Shown piece by piece: positions 1-9,757 of a stretch of DNA of 64,000 bases; position 1 is the first letter of the stretch; every line of letters starts with the position of its first letter. The notes beneath the pieces were generated by a model. The model searched no databases. It was given only the letters and a program-made list of their open reading frames with translations, and was not told the DNA's origin. The stretch covers positions 1,240,001-1,304,000 of the forward strand of contig JAYJMM010000105.1 of assembly GCA_037349105.1 (NCBI GenBank), written 5' to 3'. This stretch comes from Limnomonas spitsbergensis (Eukaryota; Chlorophyta; Chlorophyceae; Chlamydomonadales). The translations under genes and the position numbers were made by a program.

Positions 1-3000
1 GGTGACTGCCAAAATGGCCAGTACCAGCATGGGCCTCCTGGATCACTCCCAGCCTGTCCTCTGGCCTGGGCACCACGCAACGTCTACCGTCGGGCATGAG
101 CCTCATCAGCACTCCTCCCCTCTCTGATTCCCACTGGAATGGAGCGGCCCTGCATTGTACCCTGGTCTGTTCTCCTAGCTCTGTTCCTGAAGCGTGTGTT
201 TTCTCGCGGAGATACCGCAGCACAGGCTCATCTGACCATACATCCACTCTGGCCGATGGTCCTGCAGGACACCCTGGCGGGTCTCTCTCACCCCCTTTGT
301 CCCCGTTCACCTCGCTGCCAGCATCTGCTTTTGCCATAGGCGTGTTCCCACCTGGTTCTTGCGCTGCGTCGGCCCAATCTGCCGCAGCAGATTCTCCCAG
401 GCACTGTCTGTACGACGCGGCCACTTCCCCACTGCCAGAGCACGCATCTCCTCCAAAAGGCTCGAAAAGGACCACGCCTTCTGCCTCCATGGTCCGAACA
501 GCCTGGACTGGTAGGCACATTGTGTCCACTCCTGCATGTAAGTGAGGTGGCGTAACCCGAGGCAGGTTAGACAGTACATCACTGATCGTATTCCTGGCTC
601 GCTCCCGGTTGCCGAACGCCTGCTCTGCCGTACTGACAGGCTGCTCCTGTTCGTCATCCTCAGTGGCGGCGGAGGATATCTCCTGCCCCACCGCGGCTGT
701 CACGCAAGCTGCCTCTGCAGCCCGCAACATTTGTACTCTTCTTCTTCCTTCCTGCGCCATGCGCACCACCTGGTCTGCATGCCACTGGTTCACTCTGCCC
801 AACCCTGTGAGCAAGGCTACCTGCCTCCCACTCGCCTCCCCCCTGACCGCTGGCTCGGACGCGGCTGTATCTAGCCTGGCCCCCGTGCGATCAGCTGAGG
901 ATGGGAGCGGTGACCTGGACGGTATGTCCGCATTCTGGTGGCATGCTCCTGAGCGGTGGACAATGGTAATGTCCAGCTCTTGGAGCATGAGAGCCCACCG
1001 AGCGTGCTGGCCCACCAACGTCTGGTTGTCCATGAGGTAGGTGAGCGGCTCATGGTCAGTGATGAGGTGCACCTTGCACCCAAACAGCATGTGGCGATAC
1101 GTGCGAGCTGCATACACTGCAGCCAGCATCTCCCCCTGGAACGAGGAATAGTTCCTCTCGCTCTTGTTCAGGGATCTGGATGTGCATGCTACCATATATT
1201 CCCGCCCGCTGTCGTCACACTGTCCTAGCACGGCGCCAATGCCTTGCTTAGAGAAATCAGTGTACAACAAGAAGGGCCTTGGCGGCCCACGGCCATCCGG
1301 TCCTGTCCCATTGTAATCCGGTCTGCGCAGGACTCTACCGCCCTCACACATTTCCGTTTTCATCAGCTGGAACGCCTGCGACTGCTCTGGCCCCCACACA
1401 AACGGGACCCCCTTGACCAGCAATGCGTTGATGCATGCCGCCTTTTTCGAGAAGTCCGGGATGTAGCACCGGTAGAAATTCAAGAATCCCATGACTTCCT
1501 GGATGTTTTTCACCGATGCGGGCTCTGGCAACGCCATAACCGCCGCTATCTTAGCCGCATGCGGCGTGAGTCCCTGGGCTGACACATTGTGACCCAGGTA
1601 CTCTACAGTCGCACACCCAAACAGGGACTTGTCGGGGTGTGCCCTCAACCCGACATTGTGGAGCATGTCCAACATCAGCTCCACATGCCTGATGTGTTCT
1701 GCCGGTGTATCACTGTACACCAGCAGGTCATCAATGAATGCCACGCAGAAAGCACTCAGGCCTGCCCTGGCAATCTCCTCTTCCATCATACGCTGAAAGA
1801 AGGGAGGCCCATTGCGCAGCCCGAAGTTGAGCTTGGTGTACATCCAAAGCTCAGGCCCCATCCAGAAAGCTGTCTTAGGCTGGTCCTCAGCCTTGATAGG
1901 GATCTGCATGAACCCCGACCTAAGATCAACCTTGCTGAATATCTTGGCCGTTCCCAGGTTCTGAAAAATAGTCTCCATCCTGGGGATGGTAAACTCCTGC
2001 TTAGCCGTACGCAGGTTCAACATGCGCATATCGTGCGCTATACGGTGGTCAGTCCACTCGCCCGTCTCAGCACTCTTTTTGGCTGCTACCACTGAGTTGG
2101 CTGCAAACTTGATAGGCCCCCCATGGGGCACCTTGACGATGATACCTGCCTGTATCATCGGCTGGCACTTTTCCTTAAAGATGGCCGCCTTGGGAGGTGG
2201 CATGTCCCTGGACTTCTGAAAGCACGAACTGACCTCGTCTTCCAAAGCCAGCGTAAACTCACCCTGCGTGCCGCAGTAGCCGGGTAGATCCTCCATGGAG
2301 TAAGCGAATGCTCCTTGGCGGTCCCTGAGGCTCTGCTCAAGGTTCTCCTGCTGTTCCACAGTGAAGTCAGGGTGCTTGCCCAGCAGCCACCCCTCCTTTG
2401 TTTTGACGTACTCTGAGGGTGGTTCCACCACTCCCCCCGGCTGGAACATGTCGATCATTTCCGCCGCCTGCGGATCGTCCTCCGCAGGCGGCGCTTCCTC
2501 GCCAGTGCTGTTGCTGCGTTGCCAGTCCTCCTGCTGGCTGTAGGCGCCCCCAGCCCTGCTGGCACCCCCCATGGGGATGACAGCTGGCGGGCGCAACCAG
2601 CCAGATGTAAGCTTTGCTGCCGCTTCTCGACCGGACACAAAAGCCCCCTGGCTTGCTGTGAACCCTCCACCTCGCACTCCTTGCCCGGTGGCTCGCGCAC
2701 CCGGGACACACACCGACAGCAGGAGCCACACCAGTATCAGCTGGAGCGTCCCCGTAAGGATCCCCTTAAATGCTGTACAAGTGAGAAGTCCTCTGCATGC
2801 TGGCAGCCGCTGCGCAGTTTCCTGCGGCTGTTGCGCTGTGGGCTGCGTTATGTGTGGCTCCGCACTCTGCTCTGGCCTCTGCTGCCCTCTGGCCCACGTG
2901 ATCTCCAGGTCCACCCGGCTGATCCTGATCGGTTGGACTGGGCAGTCCACTCCTGGCCTGCTGCCGCAGTCCCTGTCCGCGGCCTTCCTCTGCGCCTTCC

Positions 3001-3196
3001 TTGCGCGTCGCCTAGCCTTCTTTGACTTCTTCCCCTGAAACTCGGCCGTGTCAGCCCAGGCTGTGTTGGCCCCCTCTGGCCACGCCCCTGTACCGGTAGG
3101 TTGTCTCTTGCGGCCATTTGCCTGCTGCCCCTGCCTGTGAGCGGGGCGCGGCGCTGCCCCGGCGCTGCCTGCGCATGCGGACCCTTCTGGTCCCGC
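1..3196 (-). CDS. Retroelement Pol: reverse transcriptase, RNase H, start of integrase (partial)
   Basis: One frame stays open from just after the TGA at 3197-3199 to the left edge. The first 230 residues are low-complexity and basic. RT follows: the palm catalytic motif reads FIDDLLVYS at about 1738-1712, preceded by segments such as KVDLRSGFMQIPI. RNase H follows with LLYTDFSKQGIGAVLGQ near 1275 and TDHEPLTYLMDNQ near 1060. A linker of about 230 residues contains EGVVLFEPFGG and DVWSDEPVLRYLRE. The frame reaches the edge in DRLGVIQEAHAGTGHFGSH, the H-H half of an integrase HHCC zinc site. No stop was found in any block I translated along this frame. It is the best-preserved part of the element and may still be functional. 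The integrase core and 3' LTR lie outside the window. Confidence 0.88.
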
Positions 3197-3885
3197 TCAC
3201 TGTCTCCTGCCTCTCCTAGCGTTGGCAAGCTGCATAGCCTGATGGTCCACACCGCTGTCGCAGGTTTGGCTGTCCTCCTGCTTGGCTGTGCCTCCAGCCC
3301 GGCCCCCTGGCCTGGGCTGATGCATCCCTGGCGCCTGGCTGCAGCGGCCGCCTGCCAGCTGTTGGGTGACGACTCCCTCGGCTCCCCTTTTTCCAAGAGC
3401 TGATATTTTGGCAGCCAACTCCTCTTGCAGATTAATTAGCGCCTGGTTGTACCCGCCCATCCTTGGGTCTGGATCGGGCTCTGGCAGCGCTCTTATTTGG
3501 AACATCAGGCTGGACTCCTGGCATGCTCCCTGCAGGCCAATGGCCTGCCTTCTGCCTTTCTCTGCTCGTCCAGCTGATCTACAAAGCTCCTTAGCGCTGC
3601 TGTCCAGCGCCCAGCACTGTACAATGCTGGGTCACCCCAGGGTTCCCTTTTTTCCGGCACCGGCGTGCTGGGCTGGGCATCCCCTGGGTGGTCACTGCCT
3701 GCCTCACAGGCTGCTGTGTCCCCTGAAGCTGAGGTTTGTGGGGCCGCTGCCGGCCGCGGGTTCACCCCCACTGCGGCCTGGCGCGCCCCATCTTCAAGCT
3801 CCCTTGTGCGGCTGCGTTCTTTTTCCTCGAGCGCGGCCCTCTCCTGATCGACACTGTTCATCCACTCCTGTCGCAGTTGTTCCAA
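3197..3885 (-). pseudogene. Retroelement linker ORFs upstream of Pol, broken frame
   Basis: Two overlapping minus-strand ORFs join the upstream retroelement ORFs to Pol. The first, 3885 to 3505, begins with a charged helical stretch (EQLRQEWMNSVDQERAALEE) followed by Pro/Ala-rich sequence. The second, 3505 to 3197, is in the Pol frame and ends at a TGA whose far side is the open Pol frame. It contains a helical segment with INLQEELAAKISALGKRG. No domain is recognised. The TGA could be a readthrough site or a simple mutation; nothing around it marks it as programmed. Confidence 0.5.
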
Positions 3886-5233
3886 CTAACTCCTCCTCGA
3901 GGTTCCGCCCTGGACTCCCTGGTCCTGGGCCTGTGTCGGCTGGCTCCTCCATCCTGACTGCATCCCGAGCCTCTGCCCTGGTGATGCTGACCCTCTCAGG
4001 GGACTGAGCTCCGCTAGCGTACCACTCCTCCTCTGACTCCGAATGCTCCATCAGTGGTGGCGGCCCCTCCGAAGGGTCTTCGCTCTCCCCTCCTAGCAGA
4101 CTCGTGCCCTCATGGCTGGAACAGAACCCCTCGCGGAACCCGAGGTTCCCGCGGCCTGGTTCCCTTGCAACTGATCTGCTGGTACTGCCCGAGGGTGTCT
4201 GAGGCTCCGCCCGATCCCTGGGCTCAGTCTCTAGTGCCGACCCCTCCATCTCTTCCATGGGTTCAAGCCATTCCCATGAGGATGCTGTTGCACCGAGTGT
4301 GGTAACAAACGCTGCATGGAACGGTTCCGGCAGCTCGAACGTTTCCTGGGACGGTCCGTCGCTGTCGGAAGTGGGGTCCCACCAGCGGGATCCATGTCTG
4401 CCCACTATCCAGTGACCCAGCTCTGGTTGGTTCCGCAGTTCTTCCAGCTCCTCCCCGTAGGTGTCTGATCCTGTCCCCCTGAACAGGGGATGCAGCGTGC
4501 GCACCCCTGCCGGGTGCGCCTGCCTCCACAGCTCCACTGTCACGACGTCCGCCTGCCAATAAGGCGCAACGCTGCTGGCCCTGTTGTTTCGCCATGCTCT
4601 CCTCTCCCAACGCACCCATTGGTGCACGCATGCCTCCAACCGCTCCAATGCGAACGGTGAGCGCGCCAGCTCCTCTTCTCCTTCCCACATGGACCCATCT
4701 CCTGGTGACTGCTGGGCCCCATATGGCCACGTGGGGCAGTCCGCCATCTCCACAGGCGCCCACTGATCATCCACTCCCCACACATGCCGCATGGCTGCTG
4801 ACAGCTGTCCTGGTAGCAAGACCCTTTGCAGCGCCATCAACATGACTGCCCACGTTGCTGGGTCTGCTCCCATGGCATGCGTGTGTGCATGGAACTCTGC
4901 CTCCTCAACCGATGCGCACTTGGTAATTGCGACATTCCCTTCGCTTCTTGCGAACAGGAAGACCGGTTGGTCATCCCGAGATGCGTGCATGTGGATCCAT
5001 GCCGATGAAACGGGCATTTCTCCCTCCTGCACTTCCTCAGTCGTAGTAGGACGATACCAGCTGCTGTACCGGGATGGCTGCCCTGGCCTCCCCAGGCGCA
5101 ACTCCCCATGGTACAGCTTGGCCTGCGACCACCCTGGGAATGAGGATTGCTGCCTCGATTGTGGCCTCACATTGCCTGGGCCTGCCGTAGTGGCATAGCC
5201 CTGCACCGTCGTAGTTTCCATCTGCCGACTCAT
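3794..5233 (-). CDS. Retroelement ORF of unknown function, acidic C-terminus (479 aa)
   Basis: This minus-strand ORF starts with a true ATG at 5233 and overlaps the preceding ORF (5879 to 5037) in another frame. I recognise no known domain. The N-terminal 250 residues look globular and Trp-rich (for example HQWVRWERRAWRNN), while the last 150 are Glu/Ser/Pro-rich and probably disordered. Its place between the zinc-knuckle ORF and Pol makes it a structural or accessory retroelement protein by position only. The frame overlaps with both neighbours suggest either frameshifted expression of one polyprotein or indel decay. Confidence 0.5.
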   Translation of the reverse strand: MSRQMETTTVQGYATTAGPGNVRPQSRQQSSFPGWSQAKLYHGELRLGRPGQPSRYSSWYRPTTTEEVQEGEMPVSSAWIHMHASRDDQPVFLFARSEGNVAITKCASVEEAEFHAHTHAMGADPATWAVMLMALQRVLLPGQLSAAMRHVWGVDDQWAPVEMADCPTWPYGAQQSPGDGSMWEGEEELARSPFALERLEACVHQWVRWERRAWRNNRASSVAPYWQADVVTVELWRQAHPAGVRTLHPLFRGTGSDTYGEELEELRNQPELGHWIVGRHGSRWWDPTSDSDGPSQETFELPEPFHAAFVTTLGATASSWEWLEPMEEMEGSALETEPRDRAEPQTPSGSTSRSVAREPGRGNLGFREGFCSSHEGTSLLGGESEDPSEGPPPLMEHSESEEEWYASGAQSPERVSITRAEARDAVRMEEPADTGPGPGSPGRNLEEELVGTTATGVDEQCRSGEGRARGKRTQPHKGA

Positions 5234-5879
5234 CGTCCCTTCCGTGCCCTCCTGCGGCTATGGCCTGCACGGGTACGTAGAAGATGCGGTCTCTCAGGTC
5301 GGGAAGCTCCATCAACTGATGGACGCAGTCCCCCGCCCACGGCGTGCGCATGAACCCTGGCAGCGCGCCCTGCCACATTCCCTCTGTGCGCGCGCTGTCA
5401 GGTACTTCTGGGCGCGCCCTGTCGGCTGCATCCACTGCTGTGATGCCTTCTCTGATCACCAGGCCCACCAGCTCATGGACGCAGTATGCATAGATGAGGT
5501 GCTGTGCCCACCCGTTCTGCATGTAATCTGCCATCACCGTGTCGGGCCTGATGTACCCCTTGAGTGCTGCACTCAGCAGCACCGCAGTTACTGCGTCCCA
5601 CGGGAAGATCAGCCTGGCCACTGCCTGCATGGAAGCCCTTATGTTTACGCATGTCTGCGCCCTGCCTGCCAGGAGCCTGTGGTTTTGCAACCTACACAGC
5701 CCGTCCTTGTAATCTGCTGGCAGCGTGATCATGGCCTCCGTACTCCGTAGTTGACGCTTGTGGCATCTCTTCCCCCAGGCGGTACCATTGCACAAAGCAC
5801 CTGCTCTCTGGCGGGCTAGGCGGTGCTGGCCTGGGGCGAATATGCTCTCTGCTGCTAGACCTGTCGCGGCGGTCCTCAC
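5037..5879 (-). CDS. Retroelement ORF of unknown function (280 aa)
   Basis: The ORF overlaps both neighbouring minus-strand ORFs in different frames. The middle part, with segments such as IRPDTVMADYMQNGWAQHLI and DCVHQLMELPDLRDRIFYVP, has the residue pattern of a folded alpha-helical domain, and capsid-like domains can look this way. I cannot assign it to a family by eye. By position it lies after the zinc-knuckle ORF, the reverse of the usual capsid-then-knuckle order, so a capsid role is not supported. The true start is unclear because the frame is probably entered from upstream. Confidence 0.45.
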   Translation of the reverse strand: MRTAATGLAAESIFAPGQHRLARQRAGALCNGTAWGKRCHKRQLRSTEAMITLPADYKDGLCRLQNHRLLAGRAQTCVNIRASMQAVARLIFPWDAVTAVLLSAALKGYIRPDTVMADYMQNGWAQHLIYAYCVHELVGLVIREGITAVDAADRARPEVPDSARTEGMWQGALPGFMRTPWAGDCVHQLMELPDLRDRIFYVPVQAIAAGGHGRDDESADGNYDGAGLCHYGRPRQCEATIEAAILIPRVVAGQAVPWGVAPGEARAAIPVQQLVSSYYD

Positions 5880-7272
5880 CAGCCTGGTCGAACTGGAAAT
5901 CCTCGCTCCGGGCAGCGGACCTCCCGACCCTGCCGCGGCTGCGTTGCGGCTCTCTGGCCGCCTCTTCCCATTCTCCAGGGTTGTACCTAGAGGTGGTACT
6001 ATGATGGGTCCTGACGGGCCCCGCTGTATCCTCCTCTTGACTCATTGCTGCGGCCCCCCTGACCCTTGGGCGGCGAACCCGCACGCTGAGCGGATCCAGG
6101 GTCTTGGCGGCTGCTCCCGCTGCCTCGCTTTCTGTGTCGTCTTGGCCCTCCGGGGTACCTGGACAGAACAAGGCAGACTCCTCCTCATGCATTGGTAATT
6201 GGCCCCGAGGCTCTGAGTCTCTATCCGAGGAATCGGAGCTGTCCCCATTGGAACTGGCTTCCCACTCTTCTACTCTGCGCGGGTGCATTGCCTCCCGCGC
6301 CATTCTCTCAATCTCATCCATCTGAGCATCGTAGTTGTCCCATTCTTTGCCCAGAAATGCCTGGAACATGCCGGGCCACCCCTCGCACGGGGCCGGGCAC
6401 CCCCTTTGCCGGAGGTCCCTCAGGAACCCCATTGCATGTGCCATAGATCTGGCTGAACCTGCTGGCATAGTACCGTAATGGTTCATTGCCAGGGATTCCA
6501 CCGCCATCTTCCAATGGTGTTTTTGCTGGGCCACCTGCCCCTCTGGCACCACCCGGAAGGCTACAGGCACTTCTGCCACCTGGTTGCTCTCAACCTGGGC
6601 CGTGCCTGTGTCCTGGTCATACCCCCCGTGGATAGACATCAGGCAAATATGCCTCTCTTGGCCTGCCCACCTGGGGTCTTCTGACTGCTCTGCTGGCCCT
6701 GGCCATCCTGGCGGGCCCGGCAGCGTGCTTGGTCCAGCTGCAGCCTGTTGTTCTCTCCAGTCCGCGTATGAGATCCCCTGGGCAGCCTCATAGGCCTGCC
6801 GCATGCGTTCTTCTGAGGCCTCCTGGCTTCTGCCAGGCCCTCTGACTCCCAAGCCCCGTTCTGGGCCTGCTGGTGCTCGCAGCCTGTCGAAGCGGCTGCT
6901 CTCGCCTGCCTGCAAGGAATTTCCTTGCTCTGGGCACGCATTTGCGTAGTGCCCCGGCTTCAAGCAATTGAAGCAGACTCCCCCATCGTGGGGTCCTAGG
7001 ACGCTCTTTTGTCCTCCCGTCCAACCTCGCCCTGCCTGGGCCCTGCCCGGCGGACTCTGGCCGGAGGCCCTCCTCTTGTCCTGCACTTTCTCCTCCCGCC
7101 TGTATGCCCTGGCTTGGCCCCCTGGGCCACGCTCCTGGGACCTGCCCCTGGGCTGGCTCCTGCGTTCCTTGCTGGCCGACCGCTGCCTCCTGCCCCTGCC
7201 CTGTTCGTCAGGCGGGTTGTGTCTGGCAGCGTGGTCCGGCCGCTGGGTCCTAGCCTCGGGCGTAGGCACCAC
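5692..7272 (-). CDS. Retroelement ORF with CCHC zinc knuckle (526 aa)
   Basis: An Arg/Ser/Gln-rich basic N-terminus of about 90 residues leads to a canonical CX2CX4HX4C zinc knuckle, CFNCLKPGHYANAC, at about residues 100-113, as in retroviral nucleocapsid. A helical region follows, then Asp/Ser-rich acidic and Arg-rich stretches. The first codon of the open frame is GTG, so the start is not established and the frame may be entered from upstream. This is the best of three Cys-His knuckle-like motifs in the element, and it is unusual to find it downstream of the protease rather than upstream. Confidence 0.6.
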   Translation of the reverse strand: MVPTPEARTQRPDHAARHNPPDEQGRGRRQRSASKERRSQPRGRSQERGPGGQARAYRREEKVQDKRRASGQSPPGRAQAGRGWTGGQKSVLGPHDGGVCFNCLKPGHYANACPEQGNSLQAGESSRFDRLRAPAGPERGLGVRGPGRSQEASEERMRQAYEAAQGISYADWREQQAAAGPSTLPGPPGWPGPAEQSEDPRWAGQERHICLMSIHGGYDQDTGTAQVESNQVAEVPVAFRVVPEGQVAQQKHHWKMAVESLAMNHYGTMPAGSARSMAHAMGFLRDLRQRGCPAPCEGWPGMFQAFLGKEWDNYDAQMDEIERMAREAMHPRRVEEWEASSNGDSSDSSDRDSEPRGQLPMHEEESALFCPGTPEGQDDTESEAAGAAAKTLDPLSVRVRRPRVRGAAAMSQEEDTAGPVRTHHSTTSRYNPGEWEEAAREPQRSRGRVGRSAARSEDFQFDQAGEDRRDRSSSREHIRPRPAPPSPPESRCFVQWYRLGEEMPQASTTEYGGHDHAASRLQGRAV

Positions 7273-7499
7273 CCCGTGGCGTTCCCCACTACTGTGGTCC
7301 TTTGCGCGCTCCTGCTGCGCTCTCTGGGCTCCTGGCCCCTTGCAGTCGCGGGAGCTGTCCCCATTTGCTGCGCGTGCGCCTCCTCACTGGCCCCCCTGGC
7401 CCTGTCACCGCCCCCTGGTCCTTTCTGACCAGGGGCCTTTTCCTCTGCTCCTTGCAGCTCACCCTGGCCGGGATGATCACTCTCTTCGTCCGTGTTCTC

Positions 7500-8888
7500 C
7501 TAAAGAGATGCGGGACGGAACATCTCATGGATGCATGCTGCTAGCTCCGGGTCTACAGGGACTGGGAGTGGGTTCCCCTGGTTCAGCGGCTGCCCCGCCT
7601 GCTGGTCTCCGATAACGTTGTACAGCTCTCGCAGCTGATCTGCGTGCAAGACGTACTGCTGCTGCACCTCGGTGAGCCGCTCGTTGGCATCCTGGATGCG
7701 CGTCCACCTGGCCTGCTGCAGGCGCAGGTATTCAACTGAAGCCACAGCCTGGCGGTACAGCTGTTCTTCCTTCCATTTCAGATCCTTCTGCAGGGACTCC
7801 ACCTGCCTGCGCAGCCTGTCTATGTCCCTGGACTTTCTGCTAGGCCTTGCCTCCTGGGCCTTCTCCTCATCGCTATCCTCTGCCTCTTCCTGCTCGTCCT
7901 CGCTGCCAGGCTCCCCCTGGCCGCGGTTCGCGCTACCGCGCTGCCTTGTTGCGCCCCGCGCTTTGCCTCCTGCTTCTGGGACGACTCCCCCATCACCTCC
8001 TTTGGCCTCTTGCGTCCGTGCGCTCGATCCCGCCACAGCTGGCGGTGTTTCCGCTGTGCGCCTGCTTTGGTTGCCTTCTTGCTGCGGCCTGGGCAGCTGC
8101 TCCTCATTGGCCCTCTCGCCCCTGCTGGGCACTCGCACCTCCGAGCGCAGCGTTGGTCCCGAGATGGCAGCTCTTCCTGCCGCAGCTGCGCCGAAGGCCA
8201 CCCTCGGCGTTGCTGCCGGCGCGGCCACCGGAGTTTCCTCATGGTCCCTGTGCTGAGTTAGTGCTAGTATCCTCAGCTCGCATGCTTCGGATGAGTGCTG
8301 GCCTGGCGTCCCGCACAAGACGCATGGGTGGCCTGGACTTGCTGCCAAGCATCTCCTGACGATTTTCTTCTCAGCCGCGGGCATTGCCGCTGCCCGGCGT
8401 GCCTTGTGCGTATCCTCTGATACTGCAGCAGCGGTCACTGCCCTTGCTGCTGCCTGGCTCTGCTGTGATGCAGCAGCCTTTGCTGTCCCCTTGTCTTCTC
8501 TAGGCGCGGCTGTTGCGGCCCCTGCCTGCACCTGCCTGTGCTGGTGTGGTCTTGAAGGGGCCTCCTGTGGACCCCCACGGCTGCTCCTGCCTGCATCTGC
8601 GGCTCTCCCGCGGCTCTGTCCCACCTCTTGTCCAGCCCTCATGGCGACACCTGCGCGCGTTGCCATGGCATGCTGTAAGAGTGGTTCATGTTCTTCTTCA
8701 ATACTGGCCGCAGGCCACCCTTCTTGTTCCGCAAATCCACACTGGATTCCTGCCCAGGCTACCGCTGCTGCCTGGTACCCCCCTTCTGGAGATGCCAGCA
8801 CCAGCGGCAGCGTGAGGTCCCTGAACCCCCGTGCCTTCTGGGGACCCTCTATGGGGCGTAAGGTCAGCCTTCCTGCTGCCTCCAACAC
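7500..8888 (-). CDS. Retroelement ORF with coiled coil and Cys/His-rich motif (462 aa)
   Basis: This segment lies in the same frame as the protease ORF and is separated from it only by the TGA at 8922-8924, after which the frame continues VGNPEFLKYSGVLEAAGRL. It has a globular beginning, a long Ala/Gln/Arg-rich region, a knuckle-like motif CVLCGTPGQHSSEAC (one residue longer than CX2CX4HX4C), an acidic run, and near residues 345-425 a strong heptad-patterned coiled coil (DIDRLRRQVESLQKDLKWKE). It has no upstream ATG of its own, which favours readthrough or a polyprotein over a separate gene. Its role is unknown; oligomerisation is plausible from the coiled coil. Confidence 0.55.
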   Translation of the reverse strand: MLEAAGRLTLRPIEGPQKARGFRDLTLPLVLASPEGGYQAAAVAWAGIQCGFAEQEGWPAASIEEEHEPLLQHAMATRAGVAMRAGQEVGQSRGRAADAGRSSRGGPQEAPSRPHQHRQVQAGAATAAPREDKGTAKAAASQQSQAAARAVTAAAVSEDTHKARRAAAMPAAEKKIVRRCLAASPGHPCVLCGTPGQHSSEACELRILALTQHRDHEETPVAAPAATPRVAFGAAAAGRAAISGPTLRSEVRVPSRGERANEEQLPRPQQEGNQSRRTAETPPAVAGSSARTQEAKGGDGGVVPEAGGKARGATRQRGSANRGQGEPGSEDEQEEAEDSDEEKAQEARPSRKSRDIDRLRRQVESLQKDLKWKEEQLYRQAVASVEYLRLQQARWTRIQDANERLTEVQQQYVLHADQLRELYNVIGDQQAGQPLNQGNPLPVPVDPELAACIHEMFRPASL

Positions 8889-8921
8889 CCCGCTGTACTT
8901 GAGGAACTCCGGGTTCCCTAC

Positions 8922-9662
8922 TCAGTGTTCGTACGCGTCGGGTGGCGTCTTAACGACCCTGATCACCGTGGGCTCCATAATGGCGTTGGGCCCACCGTAT
9001 CCGTACACCACATAAATGAATAGCACTCCATACAGATCTGCCCCTGCATTGTCTGCGGTACGGATTTTCTCATCCGTACGGATCAGCTCAGCCCCCATGG
9101 CGACTAACTGTTCAGCGATGTTGACAGTGATAACATGGCACGAGCATGCTGAGTCCATGAGGGCTTTCTGAGCCACCAGAACTTTGCCTTTGACCATGAG
9201 TCCCACGCATTGCTCCAGATTGCTTCTGTCGTTCCGAAAGTACTGCAGCTTGGGCGCAGCTGTCACAGCTTTTCTCTCCTGCCTGCCCCTACTGGCCTCA
9301 CCACGGTGGTCGTCTGAACCCATGGGCATGGTGGTGAATGACAACGATGTCAGCCTCTCGTTCAGCCTGAACACCTGCAGGCGGATGTCAGACATATCAT
9401 CAGCCAATTTACTCAAAACCAGCCTCTTTGCTCCCTTCCTGGAGGCAGGTTCCATGAGCCTGCGCTCAGGTTCCTCCTCCTGGCAAGGTTCAGGCAGAAA
9501 CGACCTAGGGCGGGCGTTGTGAGCCGCCTGTTTGAATTCCGCAGGCTTGGGCACCAGCCCAACCTGCGTCATGAGCGCCACAGACTCGCTGAGCATCTCA
9601 GCCATAGTCTGGTGCCAGCCTTCTGGCTCAGCTTGCCCTGTTGGGCTGCTTAGGTGCGACAT
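8922..9662 (-). CDS. Retroelement aspartic protease region (retropepsin-like)
   Basis: The ORF carries KALMDSACSCHVITVNIAEQ at about residues 165-185. This matches the retropepsin active-site loop: hydrophobic residues, then D-S/T-G/A, then a hydrophobic strand. Here it is DSA, a variant known in some Gypsy elements, so catalysis is plausible but not assured. A glycine-rich strand (VVYGYGGPNAIMEP) follows in the flap and second-loop area. The ORF ends at a TGA with the same frame open beyond it. It lies directly after the Gag zinc knuckle, as expected for gag-pro-pol. The 160 residues before the motif are a charged linker. Confidence 0.7.
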   Translation of the reverse strand: MSHLSSPTGQAEPEGWHQTMAEMLSESVALMTQVGLVPKPAEFKQAAHNARPRSFLPEPCQEEEPERRLMEPASRKGAKRLVLSKLADDMSDIRLQVFRLNERLTSLSFTTMPMGSDDHRGEASRGRQERKAVTAAPKLQYFRNDRSNLEQCVGLMVKGKVLVAQKALMDSACSCHVITVNIAEQLVAMGAELIRTDEKIRTADNAGADLYGVLFIYVVYGYGGPNAIMEPTVIRVVKTPPDAYEH

Positions 9663-9757
9663 GTGTGCTGCCTGCTGGGCCTGACCCCCTGGCCAGGCCC
9701 AGGCCTTTGGTACTGCCTGTTATTCTGATTCCGCTCGTACGGCCTGCCTGCAGCCTG

